DNA of 8,542 nt from positions 1-8,542 of the forward strand of contig CAZVXI010000137.1 of the NCBI GenBank assembly GCA_964631295.1, in the 5' to 3' direction. Below the pieces are notes generated by a model. That model did not search any database. It was given only the letters and a program-made list of their open reading frames with translations, and had not been told where the DNA came from. This document shows, piece after piece, positions 1 to 7,373 of the stretch. A program made the translations under genes and the position numbers. The DNA comes from CAZVXI01 sp964631295. Lineage in GTDB: Bacteria > Planctomycetota > Phycisphaerae > Phycisphaerales > SM1A02. Positions within the stretch are counted from its first letter, which is position 1. Every line of letters begins with the position of its first letter.

Positions 1-673
1 TGATCAACCCGCACTCCCGATCAACTTCCGGGGCCGATAATCCGCTGGCATGTGCGAGCAGTTGCAGCGCGCCAAGCGTCCATAATCGGAACAATCGATC
101 ACCCGGAAGCAGTTCGGAGGCGGCTTCATCCACGGCCTCGTCAGTCCGAATGGCAAAGACAGCATCATCCGGCGCCCAGACCATCTGCATCGCCGTGTCT
201 TCACTGATGCCTTTCTGCCAGTAGCCATCCGTTACCTCGGGCCAGAAGTCGCCGGAGATGTCGTCAATGACAATCGCCCCGTGTTGCGCAAGTAAGTTCG
301 AAGCGCTGGCGAACACTGCGGTAGCCTGCTCGACGTTCACGATGGTCATCAACGTATTGCCGAGACACAGAACCATGTCGAAGGGACCGTCCAGCAATCT
401 CATCTGCGATGCATCCGTGAAGTCTGCGATCACAGTCTGTACTGTCAAGCTTGCTTCAGTCGCACCGTGCTGCGTTGCCGCAACTGCATCTGCGTCCACG
501 TCAACACCGATGCAAGTGTGCCCTGCCTTGACGAGCGGAAGCAGCACGCGACCAGATCCGCAGCCAAGATCAAGTACTCTCATTGGTGATTCACCGAGCA
601 TGGCGGCGATGCCAGCAATCTGCGCGTCAGATCGTTCAGGCTCAAACGGAGCGTGTTCACTCAGCCACGGCAT
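1..673 (-). CDS. Class I SAM-dependent methyltransferase, C-terminus cut by window edge
   Basis: This frame is open from an ATG at 673 to base 1, giving 224 codons with no stop, so the C-terminus is missing. It encodes a Rossmann-fold methyltransferase. Motif I is VLDLGCGSG at residues 33-41. The acidic end of strand 2 follows as GVDVD (56-60), where D58 probably binds the ribose of SAM. A later strand reads FDMVLCLGNT, the usual post-motif-II region that lines the active site. The short N-terminus (MPWLSEHAPFEPER) suits a small cytosolic enzyme. The start lies 26 bases after the stop of the transglutaminase gene, so cotranscription is likely. There is no obvious Shine-Dalgarno sequence; an internal ATG at 583 would remove the residues just before motif I and is less likely. 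The substrate cannot be read from the sequence. The family is secure, the specific function is not. Confidence 0.88.
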   Translation of the reverse strand, partial: MPWLSEHAPFEPERSDAQIAGIAAMLGESPMRVLDLGCGSGRVLLPLVKAGHTCIGVDVDADAVAATQHGATEASLTVQTVIADFTDASQMRLLDGPFDMVLCLGNTLMTIVNVEQATAVFASASNLLAQHGAIVIDDISGDFWPEVTDGYWQKGISEDTAMQMVWAPDDAVFAIRTDEAVDEAASELLPGDRLFRLWTLGALQLLAHASGLSAPEVDRECGLI

Positions 674-699
674 GCAGCAAGCGTATGCGAGCGAGTAGA

Positions 700-2973
700 T
701 CAGAACCGCATGCGAACGCGAACTTCTGCAGCAACTTCGCGAACAAGTTGCTTCGCTTCAGCGAGTTGCTCTCTGGTCAGCGCCTCTTCACCGTAGCGAG
801 CAGCGTAGAACAGTTCGGTCACGCGTCTGACGCGGCTGCGCAGCTCGGCCTGATCATCCGGCAAGGCCGATGCATACAGCAGCGGCGGCTGCCAGTGCGG
901 CTTGGCGACTCCGCCGCGGTCCAGTACGTCGAGCAGATCGAGGTAAAAGCCCAGTTGCCGCAACAGTCGCTGGTACTGCCTGCCGTGAAAGTGACGCAGG
1001 CGAAAGAGTCGGCGAATCGCAATCGACCGTCGCATGAGTTTGACGAGCGCGATTACGGCAATAACGAGTGCAAGGCCGACGATTCCCATCCAGATATACC
1101 CTGCCGGACCGAGCCGGAAGAACCGGTTGACATCGCCAGCAAACTCACGAACTGATGCAACCATGTTGCTGAATCGCTCGGACCAGTTGAGATCAACCCG
1201 CGATGCCAACTCGTCCTGCCTCGAGGAGTCGTACTCGACAACGGTTCCGCTCCACGCACTGTCAAACCGTTCATAGAACCGTCGAAGCGTGTCAGTGAGG
1301 GTTGCATCCTGCCCGTGAATCGCATCAAGCGCGGCTGGGGGTGTCGGATCGAATGTTGACCACTCATATGGACCGGTACGCACCTCCACCCACGCATGCG
1401 CATTCGAGTCGAGGACAACATATCGATCAGTTCGCTCGTCGTATTCATACGCGAGGTAGCCGATCACCAGCCGCGCAGGTATGTCGACATTATGACACAG
1501 TGACACGAATGCAGACGCGAAGTACTCACAGTGCCCGCGTTTGGAATCAAGCAGGAACTGCACGGTTGGATCCATCGGCCTGCCATCCTCGATCTTCTGT
1601 ACCTGATCACTCAGGTCGAGCGTGTACTCGAACTCCGGCGATTCGAGAAAGGCCTCAAAGATGGCTGATGCCGCTCGATACCAGCGATAGCGTCGGACTG
1701 AAGCATCCGGCGGATCTTCGCTGATGCCAGCCCGACGGAGCAAACGTCTGGCGAGTTGTGCGATGCGCGGATCAGCGAGCTTCTGGTGTGGAATCGGATC
1801 GATGAATGCGCCGCCAGTGAGAGCGTTGAGCGTCTCGGGGTCCGGGTTCGGTCGGCATCGGATTGTGTAACCTTCTCGACGCGGCTCGCTGTGTTCCAGA
1901 ATCTGTGTCGCGGGCGTGTACTCCACCTTGCCCAACGACCGCATGGCGATGCCAGATGGTGCATACACATTGAAGATCACAGGGGACTTGTCGAGCGGCT
2001 GAACCTCAACTGTTATCTCATCTGCAACAGGAAGCAGACTCATGCCGAGTGACGTAAAGACGCGAGCCTCCGGCTCAACAACCCGCTTCGGCAAGTCAAG
2101 TGCCGCCCACTCGCCCGCTCCGTTGTACGACTCAAGCACGGCCCCGCGCAGGTAGACCGGTTCGAGGTTGCGTACAGGTTCACCGGCACGATCTCGCACG
2201 GAGAGGAACAGTGCCTGCCGACGTGAATCGGTGATGCGTGTTCCGCTCGTCAGGCTGACGCGATCGAGGAAGCCTGCCTGCCGCTCGCCGCTGAGCGACC
2301 CGAGTTGTGGAATCGTGTCCTTTCCGAACCCTCTCGGGAATATCAGGAAGACCCCAACCGCGAGCACGAGTCCGCATATGCCAACACCGGCTGAGAAGAG
2401 GCGAAACTGTACTCCGAATCGCCTGCCGACAACAGGCCGCATGCTCGGAACGAGGCGATAGTCCTGCGGGGCGGCCTGGCGTCGCTCCTCTCGCGCGAGT
2501 TCATTTGATGCAAACAGTTGATACAGCAGCACGACATACACGCCAAGAGCGATGTACAGGATCATCACCGCGCCGAAGAGCAGATCGGTCGAGAGCAGGC
2601 AACCGATGAGCATCAGCAGCACGCTGAGCACAAGCAACTGGCCCTGATCACGCGCTGTCTTTGGTTCGTAGAGCTTGATAAGCGTCATCCAGACTGCGAA
2701 ACGTCCGAGCGCGCTGATCACATCCTGATGCGTGGCCTGCTCTTGAAGCACGACTTCGGGCACGATGCTCAACGTGACCGTGAGAACGAGAATGTTCGAG
2801 ACCCACTTGGGAAGAAATCGACCACGCGGCCCTTCGGTGATGTACCAACTCAGCGCCGCCAGCACGCCCGCAACAACGAGCAGCGTCACGCTTCTCTGGG
2901 CGATGCACACACCAACGATGCTCAGCAGCACGAGCGCGAATGAAAGGATCGTGTACCGCCGAAGAAGCGTCAT
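700..2973 (-). CDS. DUF3488/TgpA-type membrane protein with periplasmic transglutaminase-like domain
   Basis: A 757-residue membrane protein with the TgpA-like layout. The N-terminal third holds about six hydrophobic segments (about 7-25, 28-46, 59-77, 112-128, 130-154, 193-213), ending in the family-typical FLIFPRGFG. A large extracytoplasmic region follows, with a transglutaminase/cysteine-protease core at about 470-545. Its catalytic triad is visible as C482 in RGHCEYFAS, H526 in NAHAWVEV and D542 in FDPTPP. A final transmembrane segment (624-646) leads to a cytoplasmic tail resembling DUF4129, including LFYAARYGEE at 721-730. All three catalytic residues are present, so the enzyme is probably active; its substrate is unknown, but relatives are linked to cell-envelope functions. 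The ATG at 2973 overlaps the TGA of the DUF58 gene (ATGA), implying translational coupling. Length and domain order are normal for the family and no frameshift is seen. Confidence 0.95.
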   Translation of the reverse strand: MTLLRRYTILSFALVLLSIVGVCIAQRSVTLLVVAGVLAALSWYITEGPRGRFLPKWVSNILVLTVTLSIVPEVVLQEQATHQDVISALGRFAVWMTLIKLYEPKTARDQGQLLVLSVLLMLIGCLLSTDLLFGAVMILYIALGVYVVLLYQLFASNELAREERRQAAPQDYRLVPSMRPVVGRRFGVQFRLFSAGVGICGLVLAVGVFLIFPRGFGKDTIPQLGSLSGERQAGFLDRVSLTSGTRITDSRRQALFLSVRDRAGEPVRNLEPVYLRGAVLESYNGAGEWAALDLPKRVVEPEARVFTSLGMSLLPVADEITVEVQPLDKSPVIFNVYAPSGIAMRSLGKVEYTPATQILEHSEPRREGYTIRCRPNPDPETLNALTGGAFIDPIPHQKLADPRIAQLARRLLRRAGISEDPPDASVRRYRWYRAASAIFEAFLESPEFEYTLDLSDQVQKIEDGRPMDPTVQFLLDSKRGHCEYFASAFVSLCHNVDIPARLVIGYLAYEYDERTDRYVVLDSNAHAWVEVRTGPYEWSTFDPTPPAALDAIHGQDATLTDTLRRFYERFDSAWSGTVVEYDSSRQDELASRVDLNWSERFSNMVASVREFAGDVNRFFRLGPAGYIWMGIVGLALVIAVIALVKLMRRSIAIRRLFRLRHFHGRQYQRLLRQLGFYLDLLDVLDRGGVAKPHWQPPLLYASALPDDQAELRSRVRRVTELFYAARYGEEALTREQLAEAKQLVREVAAEVRVRMRF

Positions 2974-4286
2974 GCAGCCACCTCGCTCGCGGCAGCCACA
3001 TCGTGAGATGGCACGGCAATCGGCGTATCAAGCGGATCGGGCACGTGCTTGACCTTTGTCGGATCCCAACCAAGCCTGCCGGTTGTGAGATCTTCCAGTT
3101 GCCCTGCGGTCAGGTGCCAGGCTTCTTCCACAACGATGTCCGGGTCCGCGCGGTCGGGATGCACGACGATGATCCCAGCCCGGTCCGACTGGAAGGCGCG
3201 GCGGACAGACGCTGGTTCTCTTGGACGATCAAGCTCGATCGCCGCAAGCGCCGCCATGAGCTTGCCAAGGTGCCAGTGACTGCGACGAACCGGCAACTCG
3301 GCCAGCCCAACTCCAAGAATGGAGAGCCCCACTTCATACCCCTGCGCGTCAGCTGCATACACAATCGACGCAGCAAGCGAGATCGCTCGCTCTTCGGCAA
3401 GGCGCTTCTCGATCGGAGTCGAATCGCTGATGCGAAGTTCTTCCGTCGGGCGAGTGAGGTTGATGATCACACGCAACTTCGGCGGACTTGGATCAGATCG
3501 ATCAATGCTGACAAGTTCATCGACGCGCGCCGAGTGTTTCCAGGATATCTGCCTGAGTGAGTCGCCGTCGCGATACTCGCGCAGGCCGTAGAAGTTATCG
3601 CCCTTCCCGATGCGTTCGCTCACGCGCATCCCCATCGGGCCCGAGGCCGAAACTGATTGCAGCACATCGGGCCGAAGCCGATGTAGTTGCGGAAAAATCA
3701 ATGTCGTGTGCGGCTGCGAGATCGTCACCGACTTCTTCACAAGGCCGAATGGAAACGACGTCCACACGCGCACCCTGTCAAACGCTACGCGGCCGCGCCG
3801 TATGGGCCAGAATACTGCCTCTGCGTGCGTACGTTCATGGCCCGCGACATGCATGGCCCACGCGTGGGCAGCGTTCATCGCAGATTGCCAGGGTCTTGCG
3901 CGTCGAACGCGCGGTCGACGTTTCTCCGGGAGCGCCTGGATCCTCGCCTGCTGCCTTCCCGGGTCAATCGGCACTTCTGCAAGATGCAGATTGAACAGCG
4001 GGATACGACGCCTGCGATTGACGAGTCGATATCTGACGACAAGCGGCTCGCCGACTGCACCGTGCTGCGGGTCAAGTCGACGGATTGCGACGGCCGACAC
4101 CATCAGCCATGTGATCACCAGCGATAACCCAAGCCCGGCAATCAAGACGCCCAGCACCCCAAAGAGCAGGTTTCGCTGAGTGCTGATGGCAGCAACGGCG
4201 ACCAGCACCGTGATCGTGATGTACACCACCACCGGTGAGTTCAGGTGATACCGACGCTTTCTTCCAGTCTTACCTGACATGGGCAC
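2970..4286 (-). CDS. DUF58 domain membrane protein
   Basis: A 438-residue protein with two N-terminal membrane segments (about 18-36 and 40-66), a beta-rich middle and the diagnostic DUF58 block near 229-253: GDNFYGLREYRDGDS followed by ISWKHSAR. The upstream family motif SFPFGLVKK at 177-185 is also present. After the DUF58 block, LRVIINLTRP and the helical EERAISLAASIVYAA look like the partial von Willebrand A-like fold known in this family. I see no intact MIDAS DxSxS motif. DUF58 proteins are usually encoded with a MoxR AAA+ ATPase and a transglutaminase-like protein. Here the transglutaminase gene follows with a 4-base overlap but MoxR is absent. The longest frame begins at a GTG at 4286; an ATG two codons later (4280) is equally plausible, and neither has a clear Shine-Dalgarno sequence. 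The preceding lipoprotein gene stops 29 bases upstream. Confidence 0.94.
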   Translation of the reverse strand: MPMSGKTGRKRRYHLNSPVVVYITITVLVAVAAISTQRNLLFGVLGVLIAGLGLSLVITWLMVSAVAIRRLDPQHGAVGEPLVVRYRLVNRRRRIPLFNLHLAEVPIDPGRQQARIQALPEKRRPRVRRARPWQSAMNAAHAWAMHVAGHERTHAEAVFWPIRRGRVAFDRVRVWTSFPFGLVKKSVTISQPHTTLIFPQLHRLRPDVLQSVSASGPMGMRVSERIGKGDNFYGLREYRDGDSLRQISWKHSARVDELVSIDRSDPSPPKLRVIINLTRPTEELRISDSTPIEKRLAEERAISLAASIVYAADAQGYEVGLSILGVGLAELPVRRSHWHLGKLMAALAAIELDRPREPASVRRAFQSDRAGIIVVHPDRADPDIVVEEAWHLTAGQLEDLTTGRLGWDPTKVKHVPDPLDTPIAVPSHDVAAASEVAA

Positions 4287-4315
4287 TGTGTGCGGCTAAC
4301 TCGGGATTCAACCCG

Positions 4316-4792
4316 CTAACGATAGCGCTCGTACTGGTCCATCAGTGGATCGGGTGCCTGCAGCGGCGAACTGGGCCCCGGAGCGATGGTCACAATCAGC
4401 GGTGTTTTCGACGGGCTGCCTGGAAGTGTCATCGTCGCACTGCCTGTCTGGTAGCCGGTGCGGAAAATCTCGATCATCCACTGTTCTTCCATCCAGCCAG
4501 CGCCAAACTCGCGGATCGGGATCGTGAAAGACCCATCTGGCCCGCTGCGGCCATCAGCCACGCGCTGGCGATTCAGCCGATTCGGATCCCGCCAGACGAC
4601 GATCTTCACATCGCTCACGCCCTCATCATTCAGCCGGCTGTCGTCTGCCGAGACGAGGTACGCATCGGTTGTGATCCCGCGAACCACTTTGCCTCGAAGA
4701 ACGTAGCCGCCACAACCCGAAAGAGCGATGACCAGCATCACGGAGATCAATGCGACGATGGGCCGGGCATATAGCATGGTGAAAGCGGCCAT
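4316..4792 (-). CDS. Small lipoprotein with carboxypeptidase-regulatory-like domain
   Basis: Read from the ATG at 4792 this is a 158-residue protein starting with a lipoprotein signal peptide: a short N-terminus with R10, a hydrophobic stretch (11-24) and a lipobox LSGC with C27 as the lipidated cysteine. The mature part (YVLRGKVVRG, then GVSDVKIVVWRD, then GPDGSFTIPI and LIVTIAPG) resembles the transthyretin-like carboxypeptidase-regulatory or CNA-B type beta sandwich that recurs in envelope lipoproteins. The frame stays open further upstream to 5011, but that part lies inside scpB and would bury the signal peptide, so I reject the longer start. A second ATG at 4777 would also keep the lipobox. 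The start is 25 bases after the scpB stop and the TAG is 29 bases before the DUF58 start. This fits an envelope role near the DUF58-transglutaminase pair. No catalytic motif is visible and the exact function is unknown. Confidence 0.8.
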   Translation of the reverse strand: MAAFTMLYARPIVALISVMLVIALSGCGGYVLRGKVVRGITTDAYLVSADDSRLNDEGVSDVKIVVWRDPNRLNRQRVADGRSGPDGSFTIPIREFGAGWMEEQWMIEIFRTGYQTGSATMTLPGSPSKTPLIVTIAPGPSSPLQAPDPLMDQYERYR

Positions 4793-4817
4793 GGTGCCAA
4801 CGCCAAAACGCGTCGGA

Positions 4818-5588
4818 CTATTCCTGAGATTCGTCTTCCGAAGTGGGTTTTTCCTGACTTGCACCAGCCGGGTCTTCGCTTCCAGAGAGAGCGCTCTCGA
4901 CATCTTCTTCGGCCTCCTTGGGTGCCTGTTTTTCCGGCTTGGGTGGGCGATAAGCAGGCTCCCGTTGCAATCCATCCACGGCTGGCAAGTCATCAACGCC
5001 GGCCATCCCAAATACGGTCAGGAACTCGCTCGTCGTGCCGTAGAGCATTGGGCGACCAAGTTCCTCAGCCCGCCCCGCGACACGCACCAGTCGTCGCTCC
5101 ATCAGACCACGGAGCACCTCTCCGGCCGCGACACCGCGAATTGCCTCGATCTCAGCCCGCATGATCGGTTGCCGATAGGCAATGATCGCAAGCGTCTCCA
5201 AAGCCGCCTGCGACAGCTTGGCCTGCTGGCGATCCGCGTGCAGGCGCGTCAGCAGCGGCCCAAAGTCGGCATGCGTGAGCACCTGCCATCCCTTGGCGAC
5301 CCGCTCAACGCGAAACGCTCTGCCGGTTTTCGCATATTCCGCGTTGAGCGATTCGACCGCTTCCTCGATCACCTTGCTCGCCGTCTTGGGCTTGAGCTCA
5401 AGCAATTCCGCGATCCGCTTATCCTGCAGTGGGCGATCTGTACTGACGAGCAGCGCTTCGATGCGGGCCGCCAACGGCAAGTCGCCGCACAGATCGCCTT
5501 CCGGCGTGTCCGACTCATCAATATCGACTTCGACCACGGGCTTCGTGTCCTGCTCGGATGGCGCGTCCTGCATCTGCTGTTCTGTCAT
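4818..5588 (-). CDS. scpB: Segregation and condensation protein B
   Basis: A 256-residue ScpB, the winged-helix kleisin partner of the SMC-ScpA-ScpB condensin that compacts and segregates the chromosome. The first winged helix starts near residue 37 (LPLAARIEALLVSTDRPL). The second contains the family hallmark LSQAALETLAIIAYRQPI at 125-142, then RAEIEAIRGV, the RLVRVAGRAEELGRPMLYGTT region (166-186) and FLTVFGM at 189-195. Extra parts are an acidic N-terminus of about 36 residues and a charged, proline- and glutamate-rich C-terminal tail from about 211 to 256, which is probably disordered. The ATG at 5588 has no good Shine-Dalgarno sequence. An ATG ten bases upstream is out of frame. scpA, often adjacent, is not in this window; the neighbours are atpC upstream and a lipoprotein gene downstream. 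Confidence 0.96.
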   Translation of the reverse strand: MTEQQMQDAPSEQDTKPVVEVDIDESDTPEGDLCGDLPLAARIEALLVSTDRPLQDKRIAELLELKPKTASKVIEEAVESLNAEYAKTGRAFRVERVAKGWQVLTHADFGPLLTRLHADRQQAKLSQAALETLAIIAYRQPIMRAEIEAIRGVAAGEVLRGLMERRLVRVAGRAEELGRPMLYGTTSEFLTVFGMAGVDDLPAVDGLQREPAYRPPKPEKQAPKEAEEDVESALSGSEDPAGASQEKPTSEDESQE

Positions 5589-5669
5589 GGTGATCCATGG
5601 TAGCCGAGCCGGCGACCTGCGCCAGCGGGCGACTCACTCCAGACAAATCCCGGCGGCACGCGTGTGAAA

Positions 5670-6074
5670 TCACCGATTGGCGGAAATCGCTGCCTTCTTG
5701 GCCAGAGCCCGATCCTGGGCAAAGCGGACGTCATCCTGATCTTCGCCGGGCTTGGTTACGCGAGCATTCGCCTCGGCCAGCTCGGCATCCGCATCGGCCA
5801 TCGACAAGTCTTCCGAGGGAATCGCCGCTTCGGTTAGAAGGGTGAGCGTGTTGTTGCGAACCTGGGCAAACCCGCCGTCAATCATGAAGTGCTGCCTGCT
5901 CCCCGATGCCGGGTCGATCCGCAGCACACCAGCTCCGAGGCGCGTCAGGACCGGCGACTCATCGCACATGACGCCCATCTGACCATCCCATGCTGGCATC
6001 GAGACGTACTGCACATCCTCATCAAAGACCGAGGCTGACGGGGTCACGATCGAACAGCGAAATGGGCGCGACAC
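5670..6074 (-). CDS. atpC: F1F0 ATP synthase epsilon subunit
   Basis: A 134-residue epsilon subunit of F-type ATP synthase, part of the rotating central stalk and an inhibitor of ATP hydrolysis. The N-terminal beta-sandwich reads FRCSIVTPSASVFDEDVQYV (5-24), then MPAWDGQMGVMCDESPVLTRL (26-46), which matches the conserved P-x-x-x-G-x-x-G-V plus P-L-L-T pattern. GAGVLRI and FMIDGGFAQVRNNTLTLLTE (63-82) follow as in the family. The C-terminal helical part contains ADADAELAEANARV and FAQDRALAKKAAI. The usual NHAP is replaced by DESP. The frame is open far upstream inside the permease gene, but homology starts near residue 5 of the GTG start at 6074, which has an AGGAG eight bases upstream, so I choose it. 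The rest of the atp operon is absent: the gene upstream is a permease and the one downstream is scpB. Confidence 0.92.
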   Translation of the reverse strand: MSRPFRCSIVTPSASVFDEDVQYVSMPAWDGQMGVMCDESPVLTRLGAGVLRIDPASGSRQHFMIDGGFAQVRNNTLTLLTEAAIPSEDLSMADADAELAEANARVTKPGEDQDDVRFAQDRALAKKAAISANR

Positions 6075-6082
6075 GGGCAAAT

Positions 6083-6087
6083 CTCCT
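6083..6087 (-). promoter_or_regulatory. Shine-Dalgarno sequence of atpC
   Basis: On the minus strand this reads AGGAG, eight bases before the GTG at 6074. It is the best ribosome binding site at standard spacing in the window and fixes the atpC start in a frame that stays open far upstream. Confidence 0.75.
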
Positions 6088-6133
6088 GACAGAGGTGCAA
6101 CGACGACCGATCGTAGCGAGGACAGGTGCCCGA

Positions 6134-7354
6134 TCAACCGGCAGGCAGAAGCGCACGCACCACTTGCACGATCAGGAATCCAAAGCACGCGATGGCGGCA
6201 ATCAACGGCAGCCATCGTGGCAGTGCCCGGCCGGGCGCTTGCGGCTGGTGACCCTTGATACGCCAAAGCGCGAGGTTCACCACTGCGAAGACTCCAAGAA
6301 TGATGCCAGCTGTGATTTTCGCGAGCGTTGCCACGGGCAGAAAAAGTGCGAGCACCAATATCACGCTCGACATCAGGATCGTCGCATTCACAGGGGTTCG
6401 TCGCGTGGGATGGACCCTTGCCAGCAGTGATTCCGGTGCCCGTCGCGACATCAATCCGTAGCACACGCGCGACGCCATCACAATCTGCACAAGCGCGCCG
6501 TTGACGCCCGCGAGGATGCTGACAACTTGTAGCCCCGTCGTGGAGAACCATCCGCTGCCGCGCACAAGTTCTGCAACAGGCGTCTGGCTGGCGGCCAACT
6601 GAGCCGGACCAACAGAAAGCACTGCAATCAGACTGACGACGACATAGATCAACGTCGTCACTGCGAGACTGATGAGTATGCCGCGTGGAAGCACGCGCTT
6701 CGGGTCGCGCACTTCTTCAGCCATGTTGACCATATCCTCAAACCCGATGAACGCGTAAAACGCGAGGAACATGGCTCCCAGAACACCGCCAACCTGTGCG
6801 CCCGACAACGGCACAAGATCTGCAAAGCTCTCCGGAGCGCTGACATCAGGCAGCGCCACCGCGCCTGCAAAGAGCAGCGCGCCGACTTCAATCACCGTGA
6901 TGACTGCCACAAGCGCGACGGACTCGCCGACACCCCAGGCAGCAACAAACGCCATCACCGCAACGATGACGACAATGCCAATCCACTCCGGGAGCGCTGC
7001 CATATCCTGCACAAAGCCGACGGCTGCAACGCACAGTGTCGCAGAAGACACCACACCAGTCGCGATGACTGCAATCCCGACGGCAGTCGCGAGCCCAATC
7101 CGATTGAATCCACCCCGGACGTACGCCGCCTCTCCCGCTGCAACCGGAAACCTCGCTGCCAACTCGCCGTAACACAGCGCCGTCATCAGCGCCAGAACAC
7201 CCGCAAGAAGCAGCGCACACGGTGCTGCAAGTGCTGCTTCATCCGCAACTTCACCAAGCAGCGCGTAGAAGCCTCCGCCGACCATCGTGCCCACGCCGTA
7301 GAACACGAGCATTGGCAAGCCAATCGATCGCTTGAGTTTGACGGGCGTTGTCAT
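6134..7354 (-). CDS. Amino acid permease, APC superfamily
   Basis: A 406-residue polytopic inner-membrane transporter. The first helix carries the substrate-backbone motif GTMVGGGFYALLGEVA at 22-37, typical of APC-family amino acid transporters. GFEDMVNMAEEVRDPKR (204-220) after helix 6 and ASRVCYGLMSRR plus HPTRRTPVNA (294-324) around helices 8 and 9 are also family hallmarks. I can place eleven helices (about 12-33, 41-60, 84-112, 125-141, 146-168, 187-206, 226-249, 272-297, 321-340, 345-363, 381-401); the usual twelfth is not evident, so the C-terminus is slightly short, but the stop is clean. It probably imports or exchanges amino acids by proton symport or antiport; the substrate is unknown. 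The ATG at 7354 follows the CYTH gene by 19 bases with a weak AGGG upstream. atpC begins 59 bases after its stop. Confidence 0.92.
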   Translation of the reverse strand: MTTPVKLKRSIGLPMLVFYGVGTMVGGGFYALLGEVADEAALAAPCALLLAGVLALMTALCYGELAARFPVAAGEAAYVRGGFNRIGLATAVGIAVIATGVVSSATLCVAAVGFVQDMAALPEWIGIVVIVAVMAFVAAWGVGESVALVAVITVIEVGALLFAGAVALPDVSAPESFADLVPLSGAQVGGVLGAMFLAFYAFIGFEDMVNMAEEVRDPKRVLPRGILISLAVTTLIYVVVSLIAVLSVGPAQLAASQTPVAELVRGSGWFSTTGLQVVSILAGVNGALVQIVMASRVCYGLMSRRAPESLLARVHPTRRTPVNATILMSSVILVLALFLPVATLAKITAGIILGVFAVVNLALWRIKGHQPQAPGRALPRWLPLIAAIACFGFLIVQVVRALLPAG

Positions 7355-7373
7355 TGCACAGCCCTGTTCGTAC

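Noticed and set aside
583..1155. A 190-codon plus-strand open frame across the methyltransferase-transglutaminase junction
   Set aside because: It spans two recognised genes on the opposite strand, has no recognisable motif, and its composition looks like a reverse-frame shadow.
3610..4179. A 189-codon plus-strand open frame opposite the DUF58 gene
   Set aside because: It is antisense to a family-typical DUF58 sequence. The translation has scattered cysteines, arginines and serines with no domain pattern.
4793..5011. Longer start of the lipoprotein gene
   Set aside because: It would overlap the end of scpB and put about 73 arginine- and lysine-rich residues before a clear lipoprotein signal peptide.
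4728..5603. A long open frame of 291 codons on the plus strand opposite scpB
   Set aside because: It lies antisense to a confidently identified scpB. Its translation shows no domain pattern. Such frames are common opposite GC-rich genes.
5589..5669. Possible small gene or terminator between atpC and scpB
   Set aside because: The 81-base gap has no convincing start with a ribosome binding site and no clean hairpin followed by a T run.
6075..6551. N-terminal extension of the atpC frame, about 159 codons upstream
   Set aside because: It runs inside the permease gene in another frame, and homology to epsilon subunits begins only after the GTG at 6074, which has a good ribosome binding site.
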